A DNA stretch of 7,883 nt, taken from assembly GCA_905479595.1 (NCBI GenBank), contig CAJQND010000281.1, forward strand, positions 1 to 7,883. Reading direction: 5' to 3'. The stretch is from an uncultured Hyphomicrobiales bacterium (GTDB lineage: Bacteria; Pseudomonadota; Alphaproteobacteria; Rhizobiales; CAJQND01). Below the pieces are notes generated by a model. That model did no database searches. It had not been told where the DNA came from and saw only the letters and a program-made list of their open reading frames with translations. The position numbers and the translations under genes are program-made. Below are positions 1-6,220 of this stretch, in pieces (the stretch's first letter is position 1; every line of letters begins with the position of its first letter).

Positions 1-1205
1 CGTGCTCGCACGTGCTTGACAGTTTTGAACCGGTCTATGACGCAACCGTTGCCGCCAATCTGTTTAACGATGGCGCAGTGATGCTTGGGAAGCTCAATAT
101 GGATGAATTCGCCATGGGCTCGTCCAATGAAACGTCTTACTACGGCAATGTGGTCAACCCCTGGCGGCGCGGCGGCGGCGATAATGCCGCTTTGGTGCCA
201 GGTGGATCATCTGGTGGTTCTGCTTCAGCAACGGCGGCACATTTATGTGCAGGTGCCACTGCGACCGATACTGGCGGCTCGATCCGCCAGCCGGCATCGT
301 TCACAGGCACTGTTGGCATTAAACCTACCTATGGCCGCTGCTCGCGCTGGGGCATTGTGGCCTTCGCCTCCTCGCTTGATCAGGCAGGCCCGATCACCCG
401 TGATGTGCGCGACGCTGCGATCATGCTCAAATCAATGGCCAGTGTGGATGAAAAAGACGCAACCTCGGTCGATCTGCCGGTGCCTGATTATGAGGCGGCC
501 CTGACAGGTGATATCCGCGGGTTGCGCGTTGGCATTCCGAAGGAATACCGGGTCGATGGCATGCCCGATGAGATCGAAACTCTATGGCAGCAAGGTATCG
601 ACTGGCTGAAAGCGGTAGGTGCTGAGGTGAAGGAAATTTCCCTGCCACACACCAAATATGCTTTGCCGGCTTACTACATTGTCGCTCCGGCGGAAGCCTC
701 TTCCAATCTGGCGCGCTATGACGGGGTGCGTTACGGGCTCCGGGTGCCGGGCGATGATATTGTCTCCATGTATGAAAATTCCCGCTCTGCTGGCTTCGGC
801 GCAGAAGTAAAACGCCGGGTGCTGATCGGCACTTATGTGCTTTCAGCGGGTTATTATGACGCTTATTACCTACGTGCCCAGAAAGTACGCACTCTGATCA
901 AGCGCGATTTTGATGAGGCTTGGAATGATGTGGATGTGGTGCTTACCCCAACCGCACCAAACGCCGCGTTTGCACCGGGCGAAATTACCGATCCTGTGAC
1001 CATGTATCTGAATGATATTTTCACCGTGACGGTGAATATGGCTGGTCTGCCGGGCATTTCGATCCCGGCTGGTTTGGACAAGGACGGGTTGCCGCTCGGA
1101 CTTCAGTTGATCGGCAAGCCGTTTGATGAAGAAACCTTGTTCAAGGTCTCTGGCGTGATGGAAGACGCGGCCGGCTTCACGGCGCGACCGGATAAGTGGT
1201 GGTAG
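1..1205 (+). CDS. gatA: Glutamyl-tRNA(Gln)/aspartyl-tRNA(Asn) amidotransferase subunit A, 3' part
   Basis: GatA is the glutaminase subunit of the cytoplasmic GatCAB complex. It hydrolyses glutamine and delivers ammonia to GatB, which amidates Glu-tRNA(Gln) (and Asp-tRNA(Asn) in many bacteria). The reading frame is open from the window edge (first whole codon at position 3) to TAG at 1203-1205. Counting from the GTG at 12 as residue 1, the amidase signature is intact: PGGSSGGS at 63-70 with the presumed cis-serine S66, and DTGGSIRQP at 86-94 with the presumed nucleophile S90. The 24-residue spacing between them is that expected for the family. The catalytic lysine lies in the missing N-terminal part; about 95-100 residues are absent compared with a typical 490-residue GatA. 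The GTG at 12 is not the true start, because conserved GatA sequence (CSHVLDSFEP) continues through it. gatB follows 22 bases later, so the two are probably co-transcribed. No frameshift or missing residue is visible in the part present. Confidence 0.97.
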   Translation, partial: CSHVLDSFEPVYDATVAANLFNDGAVMLGKLNMDEFAMGSSNETSYYGNVVNPWRRGGGDNAALVPGGSSGGSASATAAHLCAGATATDTGGSIRQPASFTGTVGIKPTYGRCSRWGIVAFASSLDQAGPITRDVRDAAIMLKSMASVDEKDATSVDLPVPDYEAALTGDIRGLRVGIPKEYRVDGMPDEIETLWQQGIDWLKAVGAEVKEISLPHTKYALPAYYIVAPAEASSNLARYDGVRYGLRVPGDDIVSMYENSRSAGFGAEVKRRVLIGTYVLSAGYYDAYYLRAQKVRTLIKRDFDEAWNDVDVVLTPTAPNAAFAPGEITDPVTMYLNDIFTVTVNMAGLPGISIPAGLDKDGLPLGLQLIGKPFDEETLFKVSGVMEDAAGFTARPDKWW

Positions 1206-1227
1206 AACAGGTGAAGGAATTGCAATT

Positions 1228-2712
1228 ATGACCTACGCAGAAGCAAGAACGCCTGATCCAAAGAAATTCATTCCCGGGGCAACCGGTGAATGGGAGCTGA
1301 TTGTTGGCTTGGAAGTGCACGCCCAGATTTCGTCCAAGGCGAAACTGTTCTCTGGTGCATCAGCAGAATTTGGCGGTGCGCCAAATGACCATGTGTCGTT
1401 GGTGGATGCTGCCATGCCGGGCATGCTACCAGTGATCAACAGGTTCTGTGTTGAACAGGCAGTGAAAACAGGGCTTGGCCTGAAGGCGAAAATCAACAAA
1501 CGCTCGGTGTTTGACCGCAAGAACTACTTCTATCCAGATTTGCCTCAGGGCTATCAGATTTCCCAGTTCAAGGATCCTATTGTTGGCGCTGGCAAGGTCA
1601 TTCTCGACATGCCGGACGAAACTGTGGAAGTGGGTATTGAGCGTCTGCACATGGAGCAGGACGCGGGTAAATCCATTCACGATCTGGTGCCGGGGAAATC
1701 GGTGATCGACCTTAACCGCTCCGGCGTTGCGCTGATGGAAATTGTCTCTCTGCCGGATGTGCGGTCTTCTGAAGAAGCCAGGGAGTATGTGACCAAGCTG
1801 CGCACCATTTTGCGCTATCTCGGAACCTGTGACGGCAATATGGAGCAGGGTTCCTTGCGCGCCGATGTGAACGTCTCTGTGCGCCGTCCAGGCGAACCGT
1901 TCGGCACCCGGTGTGAAATCAAGAATGTAAACTCGATCCGTTTCATCGGACAGTCGATTGAATATGAAGCGCGGCGCCAGATTGATATTCTGGAAGATGG
2001 TGGCTCGATTGATCAGGAAACCCGGCTGTTTGATCCAAAGTCTGGCCAGACCCGCTCCATGCGCTCTAAAGAAGAAGCACATGATTACCGCTATTTCCCC
2101 GATCCGGATCTGCTGCCGCTTGAGTTTGACCAGGTGCTTGTTGATGAAATTGCGGCAAGTCTGCCGGAATTGCCCGATGAGAAAAAAGCCCGGCTGATCT
2201 CTGATTTTGGCCTGTCGCCCTATGATGCCAGCGTCTTGATTACCGATCCTGCGGATGCGGCTTTCTTTGAAGATGTTGCCAAGGGCCGTGATGGCAAGCT
2301 TGCAGCAAACTGGGTGATCAATGAGCTTTCCGGCCGACTTAACAAGGATGGCCACGGTATTGCCGATAGCCCGATCTCTGCCGGCCAACTCGGTGCGGTG
2401 ATCGATCTGATTGAGGAAAAGGTCATTTCCGGCAAAATCGCCAAGGACCTTTTTGAAATCGTTTGGGCAGAAGGTGGGAACCCACGCGAAATCGTCGAAG
2501 CGCGCGGCATGAAACAGGTCACCGATACTGGTGCGATTGAAGCTGTGGTGGACGAAATCATCGCCGCAAACGGTGACAAGGCCGAAGCGGTGAAAGAAAA
2601 GCCAAACATGATCGGCTGGTTTGTTGGCCAGGTTATGAAGGCAACGCAAGGCAAGGCAAATCCGCAGGCGGTCAACGATATATTGAAAGCCAAGCTTGGG
2701 CTGGATGGGTGA
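1228..2712 (+). CDS. gatB: Glutamyl-tRNA(Gln)/aspartyl-tRNA(Asn) amidotransferase subunit B
   Basis: GatB is the kinase/transamidase subunit of GatCAB. It uses ATP to activate the carboxylate of mischarged Glu-tRNA(Gln) or Asp-tRNA(Asn), then amidates it with ammonia channelled from GatA. The protein is 494 residues, full family length. Family motifs are intact in order: GLEVHAQ (27-33), RKNYFYPDLPQGYQISQ (97-113), HMEQDAGK (141-148), DLNRSGVALMEI (161-172), GNMEQGSLRADVNVS (203-217) and CEIKNVNS (229-236). A helical C-terminal tRNA-binding (YqeY-like) domain follows and ends with the usual KPNMIGWFVGQVMK block. The ATG at 1228 is preceded by GAAGGA at 1213-1218. That is a good ribosome binding site although the spacing is slightly long. 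The last bases overlap the next gene by 8 nt, which suggests translational coupling to the GNAT gene. A 432-codon antisense frame over this gene is a coding shadow. Confidence 0.98.
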   Translation: MTYAEARTPDPKKFIPGATGEWELIVGLEVHAQISSKAKLFSGASAEFGGAPNDHVSLVDAAMPGMLPVINRFCVEQAVKTGLGLKAKINKRSVFDRKNYFYPDLPQGYQISQFKDPIVGAGKVILDMPDETVEVGIERLHMEQDAGKSIHDLVPGKSVIDLNRSGVALMEIVSLPDVRSSEEAREYVTKLRTILRYLGTCDGNMEQGSLRADVNVSVRRPGEPFGTRCEIKNVNSIRFIGQSIEYEARRQIDILEDGGSIDQETRLFDPKSGQTRSMRSKEEAHDYRYFPDPDLLPLEFDQVLVDEIAASLPELPDEKKARLISDFGLSPYDASVLITDPADAAFFEDVAKGRDGKLAANWVINELSGRLNKDGHGIADSPISAGQLGAVIDLIEEKVISGKIAKDLFEIVWAEGGNPREIVEARGMKQVTDTGAIEAVVDEIIAANGDKAEAVKEKPNMIGWFVGQVMKATQGKANPQAVNDILKAKLGLDG

Positions 2713-3205
2713 GCGGCCAACCATAAGGCGCGCGCTCCCAGGTGATGCGAGCGCTGTCAGCCAGTTTTTACTGGCGACGTGGCACGATACATATGACCCT
2801 CTGATTGGCGCTAAAAAAGTCGCAGAGATTTCCAGCGCTTGGCATTCGCAAGATGTGCTGCGCCAGGAAATCGCAACGGTGGACCACCTGTTCCTGGTGG
2901 CTGAGCAAGACGCAAGGCTGTGTGGTCATGCCTATGCATATGCCCAGGAAGGCGGAGTGGTTCGCCTTTCCCGGCTTTATGTTTTGCCCGAAACTCAAGG
3001 CAAGGGGCTCGGCAAAGCGTTGCTGAATTGTTTGGAGGCAAATTTTCCAATAGCGCAGCGGATTGAACTTGAGGTGCATGAAAAGCAATTCAACGCTCAC
3101 AGATTTTATCTGGCGAACGGGTTCACAATCATCGGTAAGACTGCCCATTGTGGTGCCGCCAGCGATATTCCGGCATTGATCATGGAAAGAAAGTTGAAAC
3201 ATTGA
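2705..3205 (+). CDS. GNAT-family N-acetyltransferase (first of a tandem pair)
   Basis: This is a single-domain GCN5-related acetyltransferase of 166 residues. The family transfers the acetyl group of acetyl-CoA to an amine (small molecule, antibiotic, peptide or protein N-terminus); the substrate here cannot be read from sequence. The strand-4/helix-3 acetyl-CoA pyrophosphate loop is QGKGLG at 98-103, preceded by the core strand VVRLSRLYVLPE (85-96). The late motif NAHRFYLANGF (130-140) is typical of the fold's C-terminal half. I chose the ATG at 2705, which overlaps the end of gatB by 8 nt; a TTG nine bases earlier (2696) is possible but less likely. No clear Shine-Dalgarno sequence precedes it, so translation probably relies on ribosomes terminating on gatB. 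The stop codon overlaps the start of the second GNAT gene. The association with gatB is positional; no functional link to tRNA amidation is shown. Confidence 0.9.
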   Translation: MGERPTIRRALPGDASAVSQFLLATWHDTYDPLIGAKKVAEISSAWHSQDVLRQEIATVDHLFLVAEQDARLCGHAYAYAQEGGVVRLSRLYVLPETQGKGLGKALLNCLEANFPIAQRIELEVHEKQFNAHRFYLANGFTIIGKTAHCGAASDIPALIMERKLKH

Positions 3206-3666
3206 CTGACAGCCAGTTCATCATCCGCGAAGCTATCCGCAGTGATGTGGAGGCAATCCGCGCGCTGCTTGCCGATGACAAGCTTGGAGCGGGCAGGGAA
3301 GATTTGAGCGCGGAAGGGCTGTCACGTTATTTAAATGCATTTGACGAAATTGCTCTCGATGCCCGCAACGCTTTAATGGTTGCGGAGCTTTCTGGAGAAG
3401 TTGTTGGCATCTACCAGGTTACATATATTCCCTATCTTTCACGTGGTGGAAACGAGCGCGCGCTGATTGAAGCCGTGCGGGTTTCGTCTGCTCTGCGTGG
3501 GCGTGGTATCGGCCAAAAAATGATGAATTTTGCGCTGGATGCTGCGCGTGAGCGAGGCTGTCTGCTGGCCCAACTCACCACTGACAAATCCCGCCCAGAC
3601 GCGCATCGGTTCTACGAGAACCTGGGATTTAGGGCCAGTCATGAAGGCATGAAACTGGTTTTGTGA
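3202..3666 (+). CDS. GNAT-family N-acetyltransferase (second of a tandem pair)
   Basis: This is a second GNAT-fold acetyltransferase of 154 residues. Features: an N-terminal FIIREAIRSDVEAIRALL segment (6-23) typical of the family's first strand and helix, a core strand ending VRVSSALRGRGIG with the acetyl-CoA loop RGRGIG (99-104), and a C-terminal RPDAHRFYENLGF (131-143). The substrate is unknown. I place the start at TTG 3202, one base upstream of and overlapping the TGA stop (3203-3205) of the preceding gene. GGAAAGAAAG at 3184-3193 is a plausible ribosome binding site, and the protein then starts MTDSQFIIRE, as GNATs usually do. The longer frame back to 3148 would add residues with no family match. 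The two GNATs share the fold but look clearly different in sequence, so this is not a recent tandem duplication. Confidence 0.9.
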   Translation: MTDSQFIIREAIRSDVEAIRALLADDKLGAGREDLSAEGLSRYLNAFDEIALDARNALMVAELSGEVVGIYQVTYIPYLSRGGNERALIEAVRVSSALRGRGIGQKMMNFALDAARERGCLLAQLTTDKSRPDAHRFYENLGFRASHEGMKLVL

Positions 3667-3830
3667 ACGCCAACGCCTTGAACGCATTTTCCCAACTCAC
3701 GAAAATGTAATTTTTCCTGATTTGATATTAGTATTTTTGGGATGCAAAAAATTCCTTAGCCGTTTCCCGAGGTCGCCTCGTGGTGGCCACCTGAATCGTA
3801 ATCCCGTTTTTGCAAAAAGGTGACCTTCTG
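3667..3830 (+). promoter_or_regulatory. yceI leader/promoter region with overlapping inverted repeats
   Basis: This gap of 164 bases must carry the yceI promoter, but I cannot identify convincing -35/-10 boxes. Its first part (about 3700-3755) is AT-rich. Several repeats are visible. CGAGG/CCTCG (3768-3772/3776-3780) is a perfect short hairpin. AGGTCGCC (3770-3777) pairs 7 of 8 with GGCCACCT (3785-3792). GGCCACCT also pairs 7 of 8 with AGGTGACC (3818-3825), which contains the ribosome binding site AAGG. TTTTTGCAAAAA (3807-3818) is a perfect 12-bp palindrome, and the same half-sites recur as TTTTTG/CAAAAA at 3734-3739/3745-3750. AAGGTGACCTT (3817-3827) is an odd palindrome over the ribosome binding site. 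The mutually exclusive pairings suggest a possible translational switch, which is inference only. Confidence 0.4.
3685..3715 (+). terminator. Possible weak Rho-independent terminator after the gat-GNAT run
   Basis: The heptamer CATTTTC (3685-3691) and its perfect complement GAAAATG (3701-3707) flank a 9-nt loop, and TTTTT at 3711-3715 follows three bases later. The location, 18 bases after the stop of the last gene in the run, suits a terminator. The stem is AT-rich and short, so termination may be inefficient. Confidence 0.4.
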
Positions 3831-4418
3831 ATGACTAAGAGATTTACAAAATTTGCTGCTGTTGCGTTTGGTGTAGCTCTGTTTGCTGTAACTCCGATTG
3901 GTGTTCATGCTGCAGAATATACCGTCGATCCAGCTCATTCGTTCATCCAGTTTCGCACCAAGCATTTAGGTATTAGCTGGCTCTCTGGCCAGTTCAACAA
4001 ATTTGAAGGCACAATGAACTACGATCCAGCTGCGGGAGCAGATGCACAGAACATTTCACTGACGATTGATACTGCCAGCGTTGACACGAACTGGGCCGAT
4101 CGCGACAAACATTTGCGCAGTGGTGACTTTTTTAATGTCGACAAATTTCCGACGGCAACCTTTACAAGTACAAAATTTGAAGGCGGTGCCGATGGTGGAA
4201 AACTAACGGGTGATCTCACATTACTCGGCGTCACCAAAGCGATCACTTTCGATATCAAAAAAATCAACGAAGGTAATGATCCTTGGGGAGGTTATCGGGC
4301 GGGCTTCGAAGGTACTTACACACTGGCGCGTAAGGATTTTGGCATGAGCTACGATCTTGGCCCTGCTGCAGAAAATATTGAGTTGCAATTGATGATTGAA
4401 GCCATCAAGAAAAAGTAG
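3831..4418 (+). CDS. YceI-family periplasmic protein (polyisoprenoid-binding type)
   Basis: This is a secreted YceI-family protein of 195 residues. The family folds as a lipocalin-like beta barrel that can hold a long isoprenoid chain; its physiological job is not settled. An N-terminal signal peptide is clear: basic MTKRFTK, a hydrophobic core at about 8-22, and a likely cleavage near VHA-AE (27/28). The mature chain begins EYTVDPAHSFIQF (29-41), the family hallmark, and later has GDLTLLGVTKAITFDI, also characteristic. The ATG at 3831 is preceded by AAAAAGG (3814-3820). An upstream in-frame TTG at 3810 would spoil the signal peptide and lies in the leader palindrome, so I rejected it. Cytochrome b561 follows 47 bases later. 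In Escherichia coli the yceI/yceJ pair also links a YceI protein with a b561-type cytochrome (there in the opposite order), supporting a shared envelope role. Confidence 0.95.
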   Translation: MTKRFTKFAAVAFGVALFAVTPIGVHAAEYTVDPAHSFIQFRTKHLGISWLSGQFNKFEGTMNYDPAAGADAQNISLTIDTASVDTNWADRDKHLRSGDFFNVDKFPTATFTSTKFEGGADGGKLTGDLTLLGVTKAITFDIKKINEGNDPWGGYRAGFEGTYTLARKDFGMSYDLGPAAENIELQLMIEAIKKK

Positions 4419-4465
4419 TTCGGCATTTTAGATGAATGTGCCGTAACGCACGGGCTGGTGTGACG

Positions 4466-5002
4466 ATGCTCTATAACAGCAAAGACAAATTCGGATTGGT
4501 GTCGAAGGGGCTGCACTGGACAATTGCCTTTGGCATTATCGGATTGATTGCCCTCGGGTGGTGGATGGTTGGTCTAGGCTATTATGATCCTTGGTATCAC
4601 GATAGTCTTGAGGCACACAAAGCGGTGGGAATGGTTGTCTTGGCGCTGGCGTTTTGCAAAATTGGCTGGCAGTTTTTCAACAAACCGCCTGCGCCTGGCA
4701 AAACTCTGACACCCAATGAAAAGAACGCATCAAAAACGATGCATTGGGTGCTTTATGCGCTGATGGTTGTGGTTCCTGTTACAGGATACATTATGACAAC
4801 ATCTTCCGGGCAGGGGGTGTCGATGTTTGGTTTGTTTGAAGTGCCGGCACTTATGCAGAACTCTGAAAGCACGCGGGATGTCTCGACATCTATCCACTAC
4901 TATTTCGCCTATGCGGGCATCGCTTTGGTTTTGGGACACGCCGGTGCCGCTTTAAAACACCATTTTGTAAATCGGGATGACACTTTAACACGTATGCTGT
5001 GA
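4466..5002 (+). CDS. Cytochrome b561 (prokaryotic CybB/YceJ type)
   Basis: This is a four-helix inner-membrane dihaem b-type cytochrome of 178 residues. Such proteins pass electrons between the quinone pool or other donors and periplasmic or membrane acceptors; some oxidise ubiquinol with superoxide. Hydrophobic segments lie at about 15-36, 49-70, 91-112 and 145-166. Candidate haem-ligand histidines sit in the expected places: H17 (GLHWTIAF), H51 (EAHKAVGM), H144 (SIHYYFAY) and H158 (LGHAGAALKHH); H93 (TMHWVLY) also lies in a helix. The start is uncertain: in-frame ATG 4436, GTG 4460 and ATG 4466 are all possible and none has a strong ribosome binding site. I chose 4466 because MLYNSKDKFGLVSKGLHW matches the usual short cytoplasmic lead-in. 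The gene lies 47 bases after the YceI gene with no terminator visible between, so co-transcription is likely. Confidence 0.93.
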   Translation: MLYNSKDKFGLVSKGLHWTIAFGIIGLIALGWWMVGLGYYDPWYHDSLEAHKAVGMVVLALAFCKIGWQFFNKPPAPGKTLTPNEKNASKTMHWVLYALMVVVPVTGYIMTTSSGQGVSMFGLFEVPALMQNSESTRDVSTSIHYYFAYAGIALVLGHAGAALKHHFVNRDDTLTRML

Positions 5003-5009
5003 GGTTAAA

Positions 5010-5079
5010 ATCCAAAGGTGCTGGCGCTCGTTGGGCCGCGTGTTTTCAGCCGATTAATGCCAGAATCCTGCCTTTGGAT
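5010..5079 (+). repeat. Long-range inverted repeat, possible structured RNA or terminator
   Basis: ATCCAAAGG (5010-5018) has a perfect 9-base complement, CCTTTGGAT (5071-5079). Nested inside, CTGGC (5021-5025) pairs with GCCAG (5059-5063). Together they would fold the 70-nt transcript into an elongated stem with an internal bulge and a larger loop. It begins eight bases after the cytochrome b561 stop, so it could be a 3'-end structure of that operon, part of the next gene's leader, or a small RNA. No U-tract follows, which argues against a classical terminator. No tRNA-type T-arm is present. Confidence 0.4.
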
Positions 5080-5149
5080 CATTTCTTGGGTGACGGAATC
5101 GGGAAAAATGGTTCATATCAAAGCCTAGATAACGGGCGAATTGATTTAA

Positions 5150-6220
5150 ATGGGAACATCCTCCAATAAAGAAGCTGACGAACTGATTGCTGACAAAGCA
5201 GCTCCGGTTAAGGCGAAGCGCAAAGTGGACTGGCGCAAAAAGGTTAAGCCTGTGCGGCGGCCAGTGTCGGGCTGGGCTGTTATCCTTTGCGCTATCGGCC
5301 TCTTTTTAAGCCTCGCGGCACTCGCTGCCGGGTATTTCGGCGGCGTGTGGGTGCCGCTTGATGCGTTTTCTCATCTACGGGTTCATTTCGCAGGCGCGGC
5401 AATTGGATTTGCGCTCGCAATTGCACTTTTGTTTTTACTGCGTCGCAAGCGTTATGGTGCAATCGCGCTTGTGCTTGCTGCGGTGGGTACGGTTTTGTTT
5501 GCCGGGCTCTGGCCAGCGCATATCCTGCCCAAGGGAAAATTTCCCGCCACCGCTCCAGGAGAAGTCGAACTGCGCATGGTTTCCTACAATATCTGGGGGC
5601 GGAACAGAGATTCGGTCCGCATCGCAGAGTTTCTAAAGGAAGCAAATGCGGATGTGATCGTATTGATGGAGTTTTTTGCATTCCACCGCCCGGCACTTGC
5701 GGCCCTGAAAACGGAGTATCCGCACCAATATGAATGCAGTGACATTAAAGACTGCAATCTTGCAATCCTTTCCCGCAGGCCGTTTGTGGCAAAAGGTGCG
5801 AAAGCCGGTTGGGATGGCCCGGTGAGCCTGTGGGTACGGTTTGGTGACGAATTGAAAGGGCTTACGGTGTTTGGAGCACATTTCATGCGTCCCGACACAC
5901 CTAATCGGCAGTGGCGTCAAATCAAAGCACTGGCTGGAGAGACATTTTCCGCGCCGGGACCGATCATTGTTGCCGGAGATTTCAACGCCGCACCCGGATC
6001 GATCATGCTCTTGGGATTTCAGGAGTTTGCCGGATTGTGGCGGGTGTCCTCTCTGCCGACTTGGCCAAGTTGGTTCTTCAACCTGCCGCAACTCGCAATC
6101 GACCATGTTTTTATCTCCAACGGCGTGCGCCCACTTGCCTATCCAAAACCAGGCAAGGATGCAGGCTCTGACCACTTGCCCCTTATCAGCTCGTTTGCGA
6201 TTTCCGGTTCCAGCGAATGA
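5150..6220 (+). CDS. Membrane-anchored endonuclease/exonuclease/phosphatase family protein
   Basis: The protein has 356 residues. It has a basic cytoplasmic N-terminus (about 19-37), three predicted transmembrane helices (about 41-63, 77-97, 102-122), and then a DNase I-like EEP domain (about 138-352). The EEP active-site set is complete: N147 in SYNIW, E174 in VLMEF, H244 in GAHFMRP, D277 and N279 in AGDFNAAP, D318 in IDHVFIS, and D341/H342 in SDHLP. This predicts a divalent-metal-dependent phosphodiesterase or phosphatase. With three helices after a cytoplasmic basic tail, the domain should face the periplasm. The substrate is unknown; nucleic acid, phospholipid headgroup or sugar phosphate are all open. 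The residue before the metal-binding glutamate is Met where Gln is common. The ATG at 5150 is the only sensible start, although its ribosome binding site is weak. The stop overlaps the start of the EamA transporter (ATGA), so the two are translationally coupled. Confidence 0.9.
   Translation: MGTSSNKEADELIADKAAPVKAKRKVDWRKKVKPVRRPVSGWAVILCAIGLFLSLAALAAGYFGGVWVPLDAFSHLRVHFAGAAIGFALAIALLFLLRRKRYGAIALVLAAVGTVLFAGLWPAHILPKGKFPATAPGEVELRMVSYNIWGRNRDSVRIAEFLKEANADVIVLMEFFAFHRPALAALKTEYPHQYECSDIKDCNLAILSRRPFVAKGAKAGWDGPVSLWVRFGDELKGLTVFGAHFMRPDTPNRQWRQIKALAGETFSAPGPIIVAGDFNAAPGSIMLLGFQEFAGLWRVSSLPTWPSWFFNLPQLAIDHVFISNGVRPLAYPKPGKDAGSDHLPLISSFAISGSSE

Noticed and set aside
12..14. GTG at 12 as the start of gatA
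   Set aside because: Conserved GatA sequence continues upstream of it to the window edge and the catalytic lysine region is missing, so the gene simply begins outside the window.
1426..2724. A 432-codon open frame on the minus strand over gatB
   Set aside because: It lies wholly antisense to a highly conserved gene with all motifs intact, and its translation resembles no family; it is a codon-bias shadow.
2705..3666. The two GNAT genes as a recent tandem duplication
   Set aside because: They share only fold-level motifs; the sequences around the acetyl-CoA loop and the N-termini differ throughout.
3810..3830. An in-frame TTG start upstream of the yceI ATG
   Set aside because: It would put polar residues ahead of a clean signal peptide and lies inside the palindrome and ribosome binding site that serve the ATG at 3831.
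5010..5079. The 70-nt inverted repeat as a tRNA gene
   Set aside because: The length is suggestive but there is no T-arm consensus, no anticodon arm and no D-arm pattern.
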